From the NCBI RefSeq assembly GCF_038396675.1, contig NC_088930.1:39360001-39424000 (forward strand): a stretch of 64,000 nucleotides of DNA. The letters run 5' to 3'. Position 1 is the stretch's first letter. The number at the start of each line of letters is the position of its first letter. The translations under genes were made by a program, and so were the position numbers. This document shows, one piece after another, positions 1 to 23,990 of the stretch. The notes under the pieces are model-generated. The model saw only the letters and a list, made by a program, of their open reading frames with translations, ran no database searches and was not told the origin of the DNA. The stretch is from Hydra vulgaris (taxonomy: Eukaryota > Cnidaria > Hydrozoa > Anthoathecata > Hydridae).

Positions 1-57
1 AATTATTTGATAATCTTATAAATTTTCCCAGATACACTATATGAAACAAAGTTATAG

Positions 58-145
58 AGAGGACCAGCATGCCAAACTTATGGAGAAGACCAGCATGCCA
101 AACTTATGGAGAAGACCAGCGTGCTAAACTTACTAAAAAGCTTAA
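58..145. repeat. 26-bp tandem repeat, about three copies
   Basis: The unit reads roughly GACCAGCATGCCAAACTTAT plus GGAGAA. Two copies are almost identical and a third is diverged (GCGTGCTAAACTTACT). Confidence 0.85.
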
Positions 146-286
146 GATTTGTCAAGATCAATAACCCTTGCTTTGCTGCCTCCATCTAATGCAGATAAAA
201 TATTTTAGTAACAATTTTGTAAGATTATTGCAGGACTATTTGTAAGACATTTGCCTACAACTTTTTAAGTCTTCAGTTAACCATTT

Positions 287-402
287 ACTAGCTTTTAGCC
301 CTATCTTCTATTTTAAAGTAATTCATTACTTAATAGTGGTTGCTTGCAACCACTATTAAGTAATGAGTTACTTTAAAATAGAAGATAGGGCTAAAAGCTA
401 GT
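287..402. repeat. Long inverted repeat (about 56-bp arms)
   Basis: The arm starting ACTAGCTTTTAGCCCTATCT is repeated in reverse complement and ends at 402, with a tiny loop around 344. I see only about one mismatch between arms. It would extrude as a cruciform or fold as an RNA hairpin. It has no coding content and is probably a young fold-back element. Confidence 0.9.
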
Positions 403-1295
403 AATTCTTATTGGAAGTAAATAAGAGTTTAAAAATATATAAATGTATGCCAGTATTTCACAAATAGTAGATTCAAATATAAAATTATAATATATAAAGT
501 AATATAAATTTTTTACTAGCCCGGCTATCAACCCCTGCTAATTCTTACAATTTTGCCAGGGCCAGAGCCTGGGTGGGGTTTGAAAAAAGTCTCATTTATA
601 GCCAAGGCCGGGACCCCGGTCACTTTTTAGCAGTAGGGCATAGGGCAGGCAGTACTGGGTTATATTGATGATCCTGAACTTAACCTGACTTTGAGTAGTT
701 AAAAGAAGTTTCCTGTAAGAAGTACTTTAAAACATTGATGAGGATATTTTGGAAATGCATTAGACAAGACATTACATCTAACTGAATAGTATAGGCTAAG
801 GTAAGCGTAGGTTTTACAGTTGGAGTCACTAGTTGGTTACTGAGCTCATGCTGCATCAGAGATTTGAGCAGACACAAACGTACATAAAGTAACCTATGGA
901 TGAGTAAACACGACGTCAGAAGTATTGACAGAACTTAAACATACATATAGTAAATTTTGGGTAAACAAACACTACGCATCAGGTTCAGGCAGATTACAAA
1001 CTTACATAAGTTAACTTAAGGGTGAACAATGTAATTAAGATACCACCAATAATATTAAAAAAAAATGTATATGTAACTATAGGCATGACAGATATTACAT
1101 AGTATTGATGACAGGAAGTACGTTTCTTCCAGCTTTTTCTAAGAAAACGAATCCTACAAAGCAGCAGGACATGGAGCAAGTTGCACTAGAATACATGTTA
1201 CAGTAGCAGGGTGATCATGATGATTATACACCTTAACTGACAAAAACTTCAAAATCTTAGATATAACAGTAGGCCTGACCTGACAGGCTCTTAAT

Positions 1296-1490
1296 AATCT
1301 TAGATATTAGCTGGGTGTAAAAATACCAATTACTAATATTAGTTGGGTATAAAAATACCTAATACTAATATTAGCTGGGTGCAAAAATACTAATTACTAG
1401 TAGTAGTTGGTTGTAAAAATAATGTTGGGATTAGCTGGTGTAAAAATATTAAATATTAATATTATCTGGGTGTAAAAAAGCCAAAATAAA
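1296..1490. repeat. Degenerate tandem repeat, about 36-bp unit
   Basis: About five imperfect copies of a unit containing TTAGCTGGGTGTAAAAATAC followed by an AATTACTAATA-like spacer. The copies diverge progressively towards 1490. Confidence 0.75.
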
Positions 1491-2139
1491 CATAAACATC
1501 ATCTTTGAATAAATATGAGTTAGACATAAACATGAAAATTAGTCAAAGGATTAAAATATCAGATGGAGGTTTTGTTAAAATAAGCTTTCTAAAATGGTGA
1601 AAAATGGAGAAAGTGTATAGTGTAAAGAAGAACAGAAGTGTCAAGTATCACAAACATGGTATTATTGATACTCAAAACTATATTTGCGAATTACAAATTA
1701 AAAGTATAATACTATTACCGATACTCAAAAATAAGATGTTGGCAACAGATGTGTCAGAAGTCATAGTATAATAGGCATCAAAAAGAATATATGATCAAAA
1801 GAAAAAGATACTTAAAAAAAGTTCAATCTGCAACAGACAAACCATGATGCAAGGAGCTGTTAAAATAAAGTTTAAGAAATTTCAAGTTATGTAGATTTTT
1901 TACAGACTGAAAATTTTTTTTATCTTTGTAAAAAAAAAATTTTTACACTTACAACACCTTTATAATTATATATCAACTTTGTTTTAGATTTAGTGTTGTA
2001 TTCCCTAAAATCAAAAACATTTTAAAATAACAGTAGGCTATAAGATAGTCGATATATGTACTAAAGCCCCTGGCAGCAGGCTGTTTTAGTTTGTTTATTA
2101 TGCGTGTTTATACACTATAAATTCAGGTATAAACACACA

Positions 2140-2391
<252 letters not shown>

Positions 2392-2480
2392 ATTAGTAGA
2401 AAATCACTTAACTAAAAATTTTTTCCATATATGTATGTATGTATATATGTATAATATTCTTTAGATGATTTTCTACTAAT
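2392..2480. mobile_element. 89-bp TIR mini-element next to a (TA)n array
   Basis: The ends are a 15-bp perfect inverted pair, ATTAGTAGAAAATCA and TGATTTTCTACTAAT. The interior carries a copy of the tract ending in TTCTTTAGATG that also occurs at the splice acceptor of the exon starting at 2665. The same terminal motif AGTAGAAAATCAC bounds the hairpin at 13661-13805, so this is one family associated with (TA)n arrays. Confidence 0.75.
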
Positions 2481-2485
2481 ATACA

Positions 2486-2491
<6 letters not shown>

Positions 2492-2578
<87 letters not shown>

Positions 2579-2664
2579 ATTAGTAGAAAATCACTTAACC
2601 AAAAATTTTTTCCATAAATTTTTTCCATATATGTATGTATGTATATATGTATAATATTCTTTAG
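2492..2664. repeat. (TA)n array plus second, one-ended copy of the mini-element
   Basis: After about 80 bp of TA, the left end ATTAGTAGAAAATCAC recurs at 2579 and the sequence runs, with an internal TAAATTTTTTCCA duplication, through TATAATATTCTTTAG at 2664. It then enters coding sequence, so the right inverted end is absent. The exon acceptor is therefore part of a sequence duplicated at 2392-2480. Confidence 0.75.
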
Positions 2665-12600
<9,936 letters not shown>

Positions 12601-12717
12601 CTTTGACTGTACATGTAATATAAGCGAAAATGAACTCTGGACTTAAATTTGTAATGAAATTCTGGTATATATACCTGTAATATAATGACTTTTGTATTAT
12701 TTGTATTGTAATTTACT

Positions 12718-12723
12718 AATAAA
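12718..12723 (+). terminator. AATAAA polyadenylation signal of the PNGase F-like gene
   Basis: Canonical AATAAA 118 bp after the stop codon, followed by T/A-rich sequence. It is the only good candidate in the first 150 bp of the 3' UTR. Confidence 0.7.
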
Positions 12724-13071
12724 GTTGTATAGCAAATTATTTTATAGCAAATTATTTTTAATTATTTTAATAATTATTCATGTTAATATATGACCAAATA
12801 TATTTTTAGTTTTTAAAAAATTTGTTACTCGGTATATATTAGGAGTAATTCAATTTAATCGAAAATGTCTTATTAAGTATTCAATACTCGATACTGCGTC
12901 AATAATGAAATTTAAAAATATGGTATATTATATTAGCAATCACTTTTTGAAAATGCGCACACCTTTTAACATTTCTGGAACAACTTTTAACAGTATACAT
13001 TCATGGAACATCCGATATTTAATATGAAAATAGATTACACTATACCCTCACAGGACTTGTCTCATTATATT

Positions 13072-13173
13072 ATAAAATCCTACTATTACATTTACAGATA
13101 TTACGTCTTTTTTTTGTCAGATATAAAATCCTACTATTACATTTACAGATATTACGTCTTTTTTTTGTCAGAT
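13072..13173. repeat. 51-bp tandem duplication
   Basis: Two near-identical copies of a unit running from ATAAAATCCTACTATTACAT to ACGTCTTTTTTTTGTCAG, followed by shorter derivatives (GATATTACGTCATTTAAGAC, GATATTACTTCTTTTTTTGT) up to about 13210 and again at 13405-13450. Confidence 0.9.
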
Positions 13174-13262
13174 ATTACGTCATTTAAGACAGATATTACT
13201 TCTTTTTTTGTCAGGTTTTTTTTTAATTTAAGTGCCCCAAGAAGTCCTTACGGTCTTATCGC

Positions 13263-13303
13263 AGATAAGCATTTAATGGGAAGTTCCCATTAAATGCTTA
13301 TCT
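13263..13303. repeat. 41-bp perfect palindrome
   Basis: AGATAAGCATTTAATGGGAA and its exact reverse complement around one central base. It sits beside the tRNA-like sequence and may belong to the same element. Confidence 0.9.
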
Positions 13304-13312
13304 CCTTCCTAA

Positions 13313-13402
13313 CCGGTGACGCAAAACTTGCCCCGAGGTGGGGTTTGAACCAAGAATCTTATATTTCTGAGGCAAGCGCGCTACCATTGCGCCACGGCTG
13401 CT
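13313..13402 (-). mobile_element. tRNA-headed SINE fragment
   Basis: Read on the minus strand it begins GCAGCCGTGGCGCAATGGTA, an A-box/D-arm-like sequence, and has GGTTCAAACCCC as a B-box. Anticodon and T stems do not pair fully, which argues for a SINE head over a true tRNA gene. Confidence 0.65.
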
Positions 13403-13547
13403 AATTACGTCATTTAAGAATGATACTACGTCTTTTTTGCCAGATATTGCGTTTTTTTGGGGTTATAAAAGTCAAAGGAATTTAAAAGATATGATTAAAA
13501 TGATTTTTTTTGTAAAAATGAGCTTATTAAATTTTAATATATATATA

Positions 13548-13805
<258 letters not shown>

Positions 13806-13965
13806 ACTTTATAATTGCTCTGTTTTTTTAAGAACATTGAACTCTATTTTGCAGAATACATTTTAAAATTGTTTAAGTATATATATATGTATTATTTTTT
13901 TCTTTTAAATCCCATTTGCCCTCTAAATTTTTTTAATCCCATTTTTTATCCTATTTTAAATCCCA

Positions 13966-14387
13966 ATCGCCCTCTAAATGGAAAATGCTTTTCGAAAAAT
14001 GTAATTTACAAGTGCATTGTTTCCACACAAAATAACCCTGATAAATAATCTATTGGCTTAACCGAGGGGGAATGGAAAAAACGTTATGCCAACCACAAAC
14101 AATTGTTTAAACACAAAAAATATTCAAAAGAGACTATGCTGTCAAAATTTATTTGGGAAGAAAAAAAAAAAGAAAAAAAAAATTTAATTTACAATGTAAT
14201 ATTCTATTAATATTCTAAAATCTACCTCTGCCTCTGCCTATAATAACATTTCCAAAAAATGTATGCTATGTTTGCAAGAAAAATTTGAAATAATTACTCA
14301 TTTAAATCAGAAAAATTTATTAAATAAAAAATCTGAATTAATTTCTAAATGTAGGCACGAAAATAAATACCTTTTAAAAAATTGTTA
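13966..14387 (+). pseudogene. GIY-YIG-type C-terminal region of a retroelement, decayed
   Basis: The frame reads NGKCFSKNVIYKCIV, NNPDK, an in-frame TAA, then SIGLTEGEWKKRYANHK, ETMLSKFIWEE, and after a frameshift near 14160 YNNISKKCMLCLQEKFEI and KSELISKCRHENKYLL before a final TAA. The order (cysteine-containing lead, a GIY/YIG-like SIGLT step, RY.NH, LSK.IW, C..C) is that of the GIY-YIG endonuclease tail on some reverse transcriptases, notably Penelope-like elements. No reverse transcriptase domain is seen upstream; the hairpin element lies there instead. The relic call is solid; the Penelope assignment is inference. Confidence 0.65.
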
Positions 14388-16161
14388 AAACAAATGACCA
14401 AAATAGATTATCCCCATTCCAAAGTAATTTATTTAATAATTACTTTCTGTAATTTCCCGTTAGCCAAAAAAGTATAGTAATAATAAAATTTTTTATTTAT
14501 AATAATTTATAACTTTCTGTTAAATATTATTTTCTATAAATTGAATTTTTTTTGAGATTTAGTAATTCTTCCTGGTGATCCAGCAATGGTAAAACTTAAA
14601 GTTGAAGAAAAAAGTTAGATAAGTGTATACAACAAAGTATGTTGTGCTATAGCAATGAAATATAACTATGGCAGGCTAACAAACTTCTTTAATATTTACA
14701 TGCCTTTTTGACACAAGCAACAACCAAACATCTTTTTTTCGACCCAACTTTTTTGCTTTTAAACTAGATTATAGCTTTTTATATAGCTATATGCTTCTTT
14801 GCTTTTAAACTAGATACGCATTGATATGTAAAAACTAGATACGCATAGATATGCTTTTAAACTAGATATCCATCTTTTGCTTTTAAACTAGATTATAGCT
14901 TTTATTATAGCTATATGCATCTCGCAAACTCATCATAATCATATTCAATTTTTTTACGTCTTACAGCTAAGCGCAATGAATCTATTTCATATATTGGTTC
15001 CATTAAAGCAAAAGCCTTAAAATCTCTAATCGTAAGTTCTACGTTTAAATCTTTTTCGATATTTATAGATATTAAACCAATATGCGATTGTGGAATGTAA
15101 ACCACGATGCACCAGCATCAACTGTAACAATGCTTGGCAGCAAGCACAGCGCACAGCTTTTATGGATACTTTATTTTTATTGATTAGTCGCATGTATAGA
15201 AAACTCTTTCCTAAAACGACTCATTTAAGACACGCAGTGATAATAAAATTCTTTGGAATAAAAACTTTATGTTACAAATGGATTATTTTTCAGGAGAGCA
15301 ATAGTATAAATTATATATACTAAATGTAATTTTATGTAATCAATCAAATTTATACTTTAAACAGCCACAAATTAACATTGAGAACTTTTGCAGAGGACAT
15401 TTTTTCTATTCCTAATTTAAATACTCTTAAAATTATTTTTTAAGGCATGACGCATCACACTCTGAATTGGATTTTATGATCAAGACGCAACGTGGATTAT
15501 GTTTTTATTTTCTTAAAACTTTCTATGACGCTTAAATGCAGGATATTCCTTTTAAATATTTTATAACACTCACATTTTAAACCCTTCCACTTGGCGTTGT
15601 CAGAAGTTTTGAGCTGATTTATCTTATTTATTCTTATTCAAGTAATAATCGATAATTGATGAAAATCAAAAACCATACTTCCATTGATTTCGTGACCTGA
15701 CTTAAATACAGTAAATACCAAATAAAAGGTTCTTTTCACAAATCACGCTTTTTTCTAATCCATTATTTGAATTAATCGCATTAAAGTTAAGTTCGGACTT
15801 TTTGAGAATGCAATGTCGTGGACGTGCGAGTATCAGTCGTGGCGTTAAAAATATTAAATAGACTACACTTTTAGGATTAGTCTACTTGAATTAACTCAGA
15901 AAGATCTCTTATCCAGACCTTTTGAAGCATCCACTCAAACTATAAATCGCACGCCACAGTGCACCTGAAGACGGCAATACGCACCGGTACGAAGACATTA
16001 CAGACAGAAGAACTTATTTAAAAACAGCTAAACAGCAGCATCTTAGAAACTTTAGGATGGGGAACAAATTTGTCGAGAAATAATAAATAAAAGAAAAATA
16101 CTTCTAAAACACTTCTACTGTCACGTGACTACAATTTTTTAGATTTTAGGGTCTTTTGTGC
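14388..16161. other. Intergenic region between the convergent PNGase F-like and ATP5MC genes
   Basis: It contains a tandem repeat at 14752-14925, a minus-strand open frame at 14911-15105 that I do not recognise, and at 15950-16020 a CACCTGAAGACGG motif of the kind found near ends of some retroelements. I see no host gene. Confidence 0.5.
14752..14925. repeat. Irregular tandem repeat built on TGCTTTTAAACTAGAT
   Basis: Four to five copies of TGCTTTTAAACTAGAT, some followed by TATAGCTTTTTATATAGCTA, which is itself palindromic. Copy length varies. Confidence 0.8.
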
Positions 16162-19370
<3,209 letters not shown>

Positions 19371-19857
19371 TATTTAGTTGCTTAAGCTAAAGATAAGACA
19401 CAACCTACACCCTTCAACGATCTGCTCGCTTGCTCAGAAGACTAAAGAAAAGCTGACACAAGTTTGAAGAACAAAGCGCATGCGTTGATGCAATAAGTAA
19501 TCTTTATACCTTTGTGCCTAGTCTTTACGATCTAATTTTCCGGTTGCCGGCACTGTTTTAATAAATGCGCTCGAATTAAATAATAAATCATAATAATCTG
19601 AAACCACATCTAACAAAAAATAAATATGATAAATATTAATTTTAATTTTTCATTTAATATAGTTATATTTAGTAAGTTATAGTATTTTTTTTTTTTTTTT
19701 GTAACAGTATAAATCAAGTTCGGCCGATAGTTGTTTAAGTATGGTTAGTAATTAATTACTAATCCAAAATTAAAAGCAATATTACTTGACTGTACTTTGT
19801 ACATACTATCTTAATAATTTAATAATACTTATTTTTAATTAAGTACCAGTTTTATTG

Positions 19858-20045
19858 ATACCAAATTTACTACAATAAGTTAACTATTACAATCAATTGC
19901 AATAGTTAACTTATTGTAACTGACTATTGTAGCTAATTATTAGTTACAATAATCAGTTACAATAAGTTAACTATTTATTTATAACTAGTTACTAATTATT
20001 ATATAACTTATTGTTAACTATTATAAAGTAACTTCGTTACTTTAT
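19858..20045. repeat. Cluster of overlapping palindromes
   Basis: Repeated forward and inverted copies of AAGTTAACTATT and AATAGTTAACTT, with TTAGTTACAATAATCAGTTA variants, followed by AAAGTAACTTCGTTACTTT at about 20025-20043. Probably a decayed fold-back element. Confidence 0.7.
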
Positions 20046-20488
20046 ATTAGTTTATGTTTCTTCAAATTGTTTATTTGTATTAAACCTTGAAAATTAAGCT
20101 TTATAAATCTGTTTAGATGTATAAACCTTCCTTCAAAATCAAATTTTAATAAATCTTATTTAATTTCTTTATTAAGAGTTTTTAAAAGCATCTAAAATAA
20201 GCTGATTTTTATTTTTGTGATATGTTTTGCTTTATTAAAACTAAAAAATGTTCACATTTTTTAGCATAAATAAGTTAGTAGGATTTATGGGAAATAATTA
20301 GATCAGTTCTCATAAGTGTAAATGCTATTTTAATCATAAAGTCCTGTAAAACTAAATTTTTGAAAAGTTATAGTTTTACAGGATTAATTTAAATTGGTAT
20401 TATTTTCTGTATATATGTTATTATTTTCTGGTATATATTGGTATTTTCTGTATATATATATTATTTTCTGTATATATGTCTTGAATTT

Positions 20489-20537
20489 GTTTGGTACTGG
20501 AATACATAAACAAAATTTATGCATTCCAGTACCAAAC
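20489..20537. repeat. 49-bp hairpin
   Basis: GTTTGGTACTGGAATACATA pairs with the sequence ending TGCATTCCAGTACCAAAC, with one mismatch and a short AT loop. Another hairpin (AATCCTGTAAAAC type) sits at about 20340-20386. Confidence 0.85.
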
Positions 20538-20750
20538 TAACACAATTTGAAGTTATTTAGCAATTTTATCATTTCAGTTGTTATCAAGTGTAATAACTTA
20601 TACAAAGATTCTTTTTATCTGTGCATGTTGAGTTTCTATACATACTATGCCATATTATAAATAGTATTTACCATAAATACTAAATAGTAATAGTATTTGT
20701 ATTTTTCATTACAATTTATTGATTGTTTATTTTTAAACTATTTTAGATCA

Positions 20751-22079
20751 ATGTCTGACAATGAGCTATTACGAAATCCTTCGCCACCTCCATTGACAGA
20801 TGAAGAAAAAGCGAAGTTGAAAGCTGATTACATAGGAGAATCATTATTCAGCAAAAAGTGGGTGTTAAATGTTATATTTAAATTGTTTTCACTAAAAGAG
20901 GAAGAAATTTATGACACCCAGTTAAAACTAAAACAAAATTTTTTAGAATCTAATTCAGAACAAAGGTTATGCAATGAATCAAATAATGATAATTTAAAAG
21001 AACTTCTTGGTACATTTGAAGATGAGATTTGTGAACTTTGGGATATTAGTGCAAACAGTGATGTCTCTACCTTTCTTTATGAAAATGATGGTCAAGCTAT
21101 ACTTATGTATGTTTTAGATAAAACTCAATCTCCTCGTCTTTTAGAAATATGTTTTGGAGTTCTAGGCAATATGGCATGCGTTGAAAAAGTTGCTTTAGGT
21201 ATGATATCTGATGAAACATTTTGTGATACTCTACTGGAATATCTCAGTCTTACTGACTCCTTAAGTTTAGTTGAGTTAACACGGTTACTTTGTGTTTTAA
21301 TGTCACATGAAGTCTGTTTAGAAAAATTAATTAAATCATTTGAGACCTCAAGCTTGGAGCCACATCCAGTCGATCAGTTAATTCGTATCCTTCAAAATTC
21401 TTTGAATGTTAACATAGTGATGAATATTGTAGAAATATTAGATTTAATATTTGATAATTCTGATAAGCTCATGGAGTTACATTGTAAAGAAATTTTAAAT
21501 TGTTTACTGGATGTATACTATATTTTAAATGAACACAGCATGCAAGAACCCATTTCAAACTTGTTACATATACTCCAATCGTTTACAACTACTGTTTCTT
21601 GTGTTTGTGAACTTTTAAAACACGATTCCTTAGTTGTATTTTTATGTTCTATTTTTGCTCATTTGCTTTCTGGAAATAACCCTAGAGTAAAAGACCAATG
21701 TTTGCAATCCTTTTATTCAGTTCTTAGTTGTTTGTTATCTGGCAATGCTAAAGCAGTTTTATCAACTATTAATGAAAACTATAATCTTTTGGTTTTTTTA
21801 ATTGATATTTTGAACGAAAAGCTAACAGAATATGATACTAATGAAGAAGCAGAACTTAACCATATTTATTTAATGGTGTATCTTGAACCTTTTCATGATA
21901 TTTTTTATAATTTAACTATATGTGAAGAACATTTTGGAAATCTTTTTCAAGTGTTAAAAGATAAAAAGATGTTGATTAATAACATTATTGATTTATGCAC
22001 TGTTATTGGAATGCACTCAGAGGATTTTGCTCATTTCTCTGAAAATTTAGCAACCTTTAATGGAAATCTTAACTTATAG
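20751..22079 (+). CDS. SAAL1: SAAL1-like armadillo-type protein
   Basis: One uninterrupted 442-codon frame. The N-terminus (SDNELLRNPSPPPLT, then YIGESLFSKKWVLNVIF) and the block EDEICELWDISANSDVSTFL followed by SPRLLEICFGVLGNMAC match serum amyloid A-like protein 1 (SAAL1/SPACIA1), about 470 residues in mammals. The remainder is helical, leucine-rich and armadillo-like throughout. No signal peptide or membrane segment is seen. In mammals the protein is linked to synoviocyte proliferation; its molecular role is poorly defined, and none is inferred here. The Met at 20751 is chosen over the one at 20697 because RNPSPPP follows it as in homologues and because TTTTAG ends four bases upstream, an apparent 3' splice site. 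An intronless frame contrasts with the other genes here. Confidence 0.93.
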   Translation: MSDNELLRNPSPPPLTDEEKAKLKADYIGESLFSKKWVLNVIFKLFSLKEEEIYDTQLKLKQNFLESNSEQRLCNESNNDNLKELLGTFEDEICELWDISANSDVSTFLYENDGQAILMYVLDKTQSPRLLEICFGVLGNMACVEKVALGMISDETFCDTLLEYLSLTDSLSLVELTRLLCVLMSHEVCLEKLIKSFETSSLEPHPVDQLIRILQNSLNVNIVMNIVEILDLIFDNSDKLMELHCKEILNCLLDVYYILNEHSMQEPISNLLHILQSFTTTVSCVCELLKHDSLVVFLCSIFAHLLSGNNPRVKDQCLQSFYSVLSCLLSGNAKAVLSTINENYNLLVFLIDILNEKLTEYDTNEEAELNHIYLMVYLEPFHDIFYNLTICEEHFGNLFQVLKDKKMLINNIIDLCTVIGMHSEDFAHFSENLATFNGNLNL

Positions 22080-22439
22080 AATGTTTTTTATAAAAAAAAA
22101 GAAATCTGTCTTTATTTCTTGTGTGCTCATTTGAAATGATTATAAAAAGCATTTAAAATATGTAAAAAAGGTTCGTGATAAGAAATTTTCAAAAAATTTA
22201 AGACTCTCCCTTACCCCTATTATGTTACTAGACAGTCCCTTATTTATTTTTTTCAGCAACCATTTACAATTCAAGCTGACATATTCATAAAATATTTTAA
22301 AATATTAAATACAAATACATTTCATCATATATAGTAGTTACAAGACTGGAGAACCTAAAGAAGAAAAAATCCTATCATCTTTTGATAATAAAAAAGAGGA
22401 TAAAAGTGCATTGTTACAAAAATCAAGTAAAGAATTTTG

Positions 22440-23381
22440 ATTGGCAGTAAGTACAATTATGTTCTTTTTAAACTCAGTCTTGGTTCCACTGCATAGGGCT
22501 ACGATAAGAAATGGAGAATCTTGTAGGTTTTGATATACGGAAAGGTGTGACTTGGAATATGTTTATTTGTATATATTAAGAGCCTGCTTTTTAAAAAAGG
22601 TTTAGCATTTGTGAAGTGGTTTTGAAAATAAATAATTCTTGCTGCATGATTCTGTTGCTTGATGAGATGTTCGAGTTTAGATTTGTTTGTACAAACAGTA
22701 TTGCCACAAGATAAGTAACTATTGACGAATACAAAATATAGCTGAGTTAGTGTAGATTTGTCTGAGATTTGACAAAAACCGTCATTTTGACGTCAGATTC
22801 GAAGGGTTTTATACAAAATACCTATATTTCTCAAGATTTTATTGCGAGTATATTTAATATGATCTCTCCAGGATAAGTTTTCATCTATTAAAACACCAAG
22901 TAATTTTTTATGAACGAGCGCTCGATTTTGATGTTATTTATGTATAGCATTGGTAAGGATGTAGGAATATATTGAAATTTTCGTTTAGAATGGAGTAAGG
23001 AAAACTTAGTTTAAATACTGATAGTATTTAAAGATAGGCTGTTTGCGTTAAGCCAGTTTTATATTCGTTCTAGTCCTTTGTTTGCTACTTGAAATAGAGA
23101 GATAAAGTTACTGTGATAATAAAATAAAGTGATGTTGTCTACAAACATGATAGTAGATCTAGTATGTGATGCTCTATATGGATTGTTGACATAGATTTTA
23201 AAAAAGTAGAGAACCTAAGATGGAGCCTTCTGGAACTCGACTTAATATTTTATGTTTTTTTTGTCTGAAAACCGTAGTTTAAAGATATTATAAACTGTTT
23301 TCGATTAGTTAAGTAACTGGTAAACCATTAATGGTATTCATGACATAATCAATAATATTTTAGTTTTTCGAGTAAAATCTG
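22440..23381 (-). pseudogene. Non-LTR retrotransposon reverse transcriptase, 3' half
   Basis: The minus strand, with frameshifts and stops, encodes the order expected of a Jockey/CR1-like reverse transcriptase: ILLEKLKYY, SYLTNRKQF, RVPEGSILGSLLF, TIMFVDNITLF (the catalytic FADD-like box, here FVDN), NWLNANSLSLN, YLGVLIDENLSWRDHIKY, ILRNIGILYKTL, LTQLYFVFVNSYLSCGNTVC and KQQNHAARIIYF. The catalytic box has lost one aspartate, and multiple stops make it dead. It joins directly to the fragment at 26751-27010 across an inserted element. Confidence 0.9.
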
Positions 23382-23744
23382 GGTGCGGATTCACAACTTT
23401 TGCGTAACTCTTGCGTAGCTGAGCAAAAGTTACGAAAAACTTACGCAAAATATTTTTTGCGTAACTATTTGGCATTCACAACTTTTTCGCAGCATTTGCG
23501 TAAAGTTAAGGTTGCGCATGAGTTACGCAAAACTTAGGCAAAAACTTACGCAAAATTTAAGGCAAACATTTTATAACTATTTGTATAAAGGAAGTAGTTA
23601 GTATTACTAATTGTTTTTTTATTAAGACACACAGGGCAATGTGACCAAACAGTGAATGTTTCTTTTTTAGAGTCAGGGCATAAATTTACTACAATTATTT
23701 TATTGTTGTTGTTGCTATATTTAAAAATGAAGCAAAACCATATA

Positions 23745-23990
23745 GGGGCTATTCAAATAATACTTGACATTCTTATATAGGGTGGAGGTGTTTGAAATGT
23801 CACCAAATATCACATGGGAGAGGGGGTGGTTAGCCACAGTGTGACATGACAAAATTTTTAAAATATAAATTCTAATCACAGCGGAACAGTAAACCTTTAG
23901 CATAAAAGTGCAAACTCAAAGATATATTTGTTTAAAAATAATGTCACGTCACAAATAAGGCGGGGAGATATTGTTTAAAATGTTACATAT
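23745..23990. repeat. GC-richer repeat fragment inside the 3.37-kb element
   Basis: Contains GGGGCTATTCAAATAATAC, GGGAGAGGGGGTGGTTA, AGTGTGACATGAC and TGTCACGTCAC. These resemble the ends of widespread metazoan short repeats, but no complete TIR pair was found. Confidence 0.35.

Larger units (their letters stand above)
19371..20750. other. Divergent spacer between ATP5MC and SAAL1
   Basis: 1.4 kb between the two start codons. Near ATP5MC there is a GC-richer patch (CCGGTTGCCGGC at about 19540) that could belong to a promoter. The rest holds palindromic clusters and hairpins. No TATA or initiator assignment is safe in such AT-rich DNA. Confidence 0.5.

Noticed and set aside
14911..15323. Frames at 14911-15105 (-) and 15090-15323 (+)
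   Set aside because: The minus-strand one has mixed composition that might be real, but I recognise no domain and see no splice context; too weak to call.
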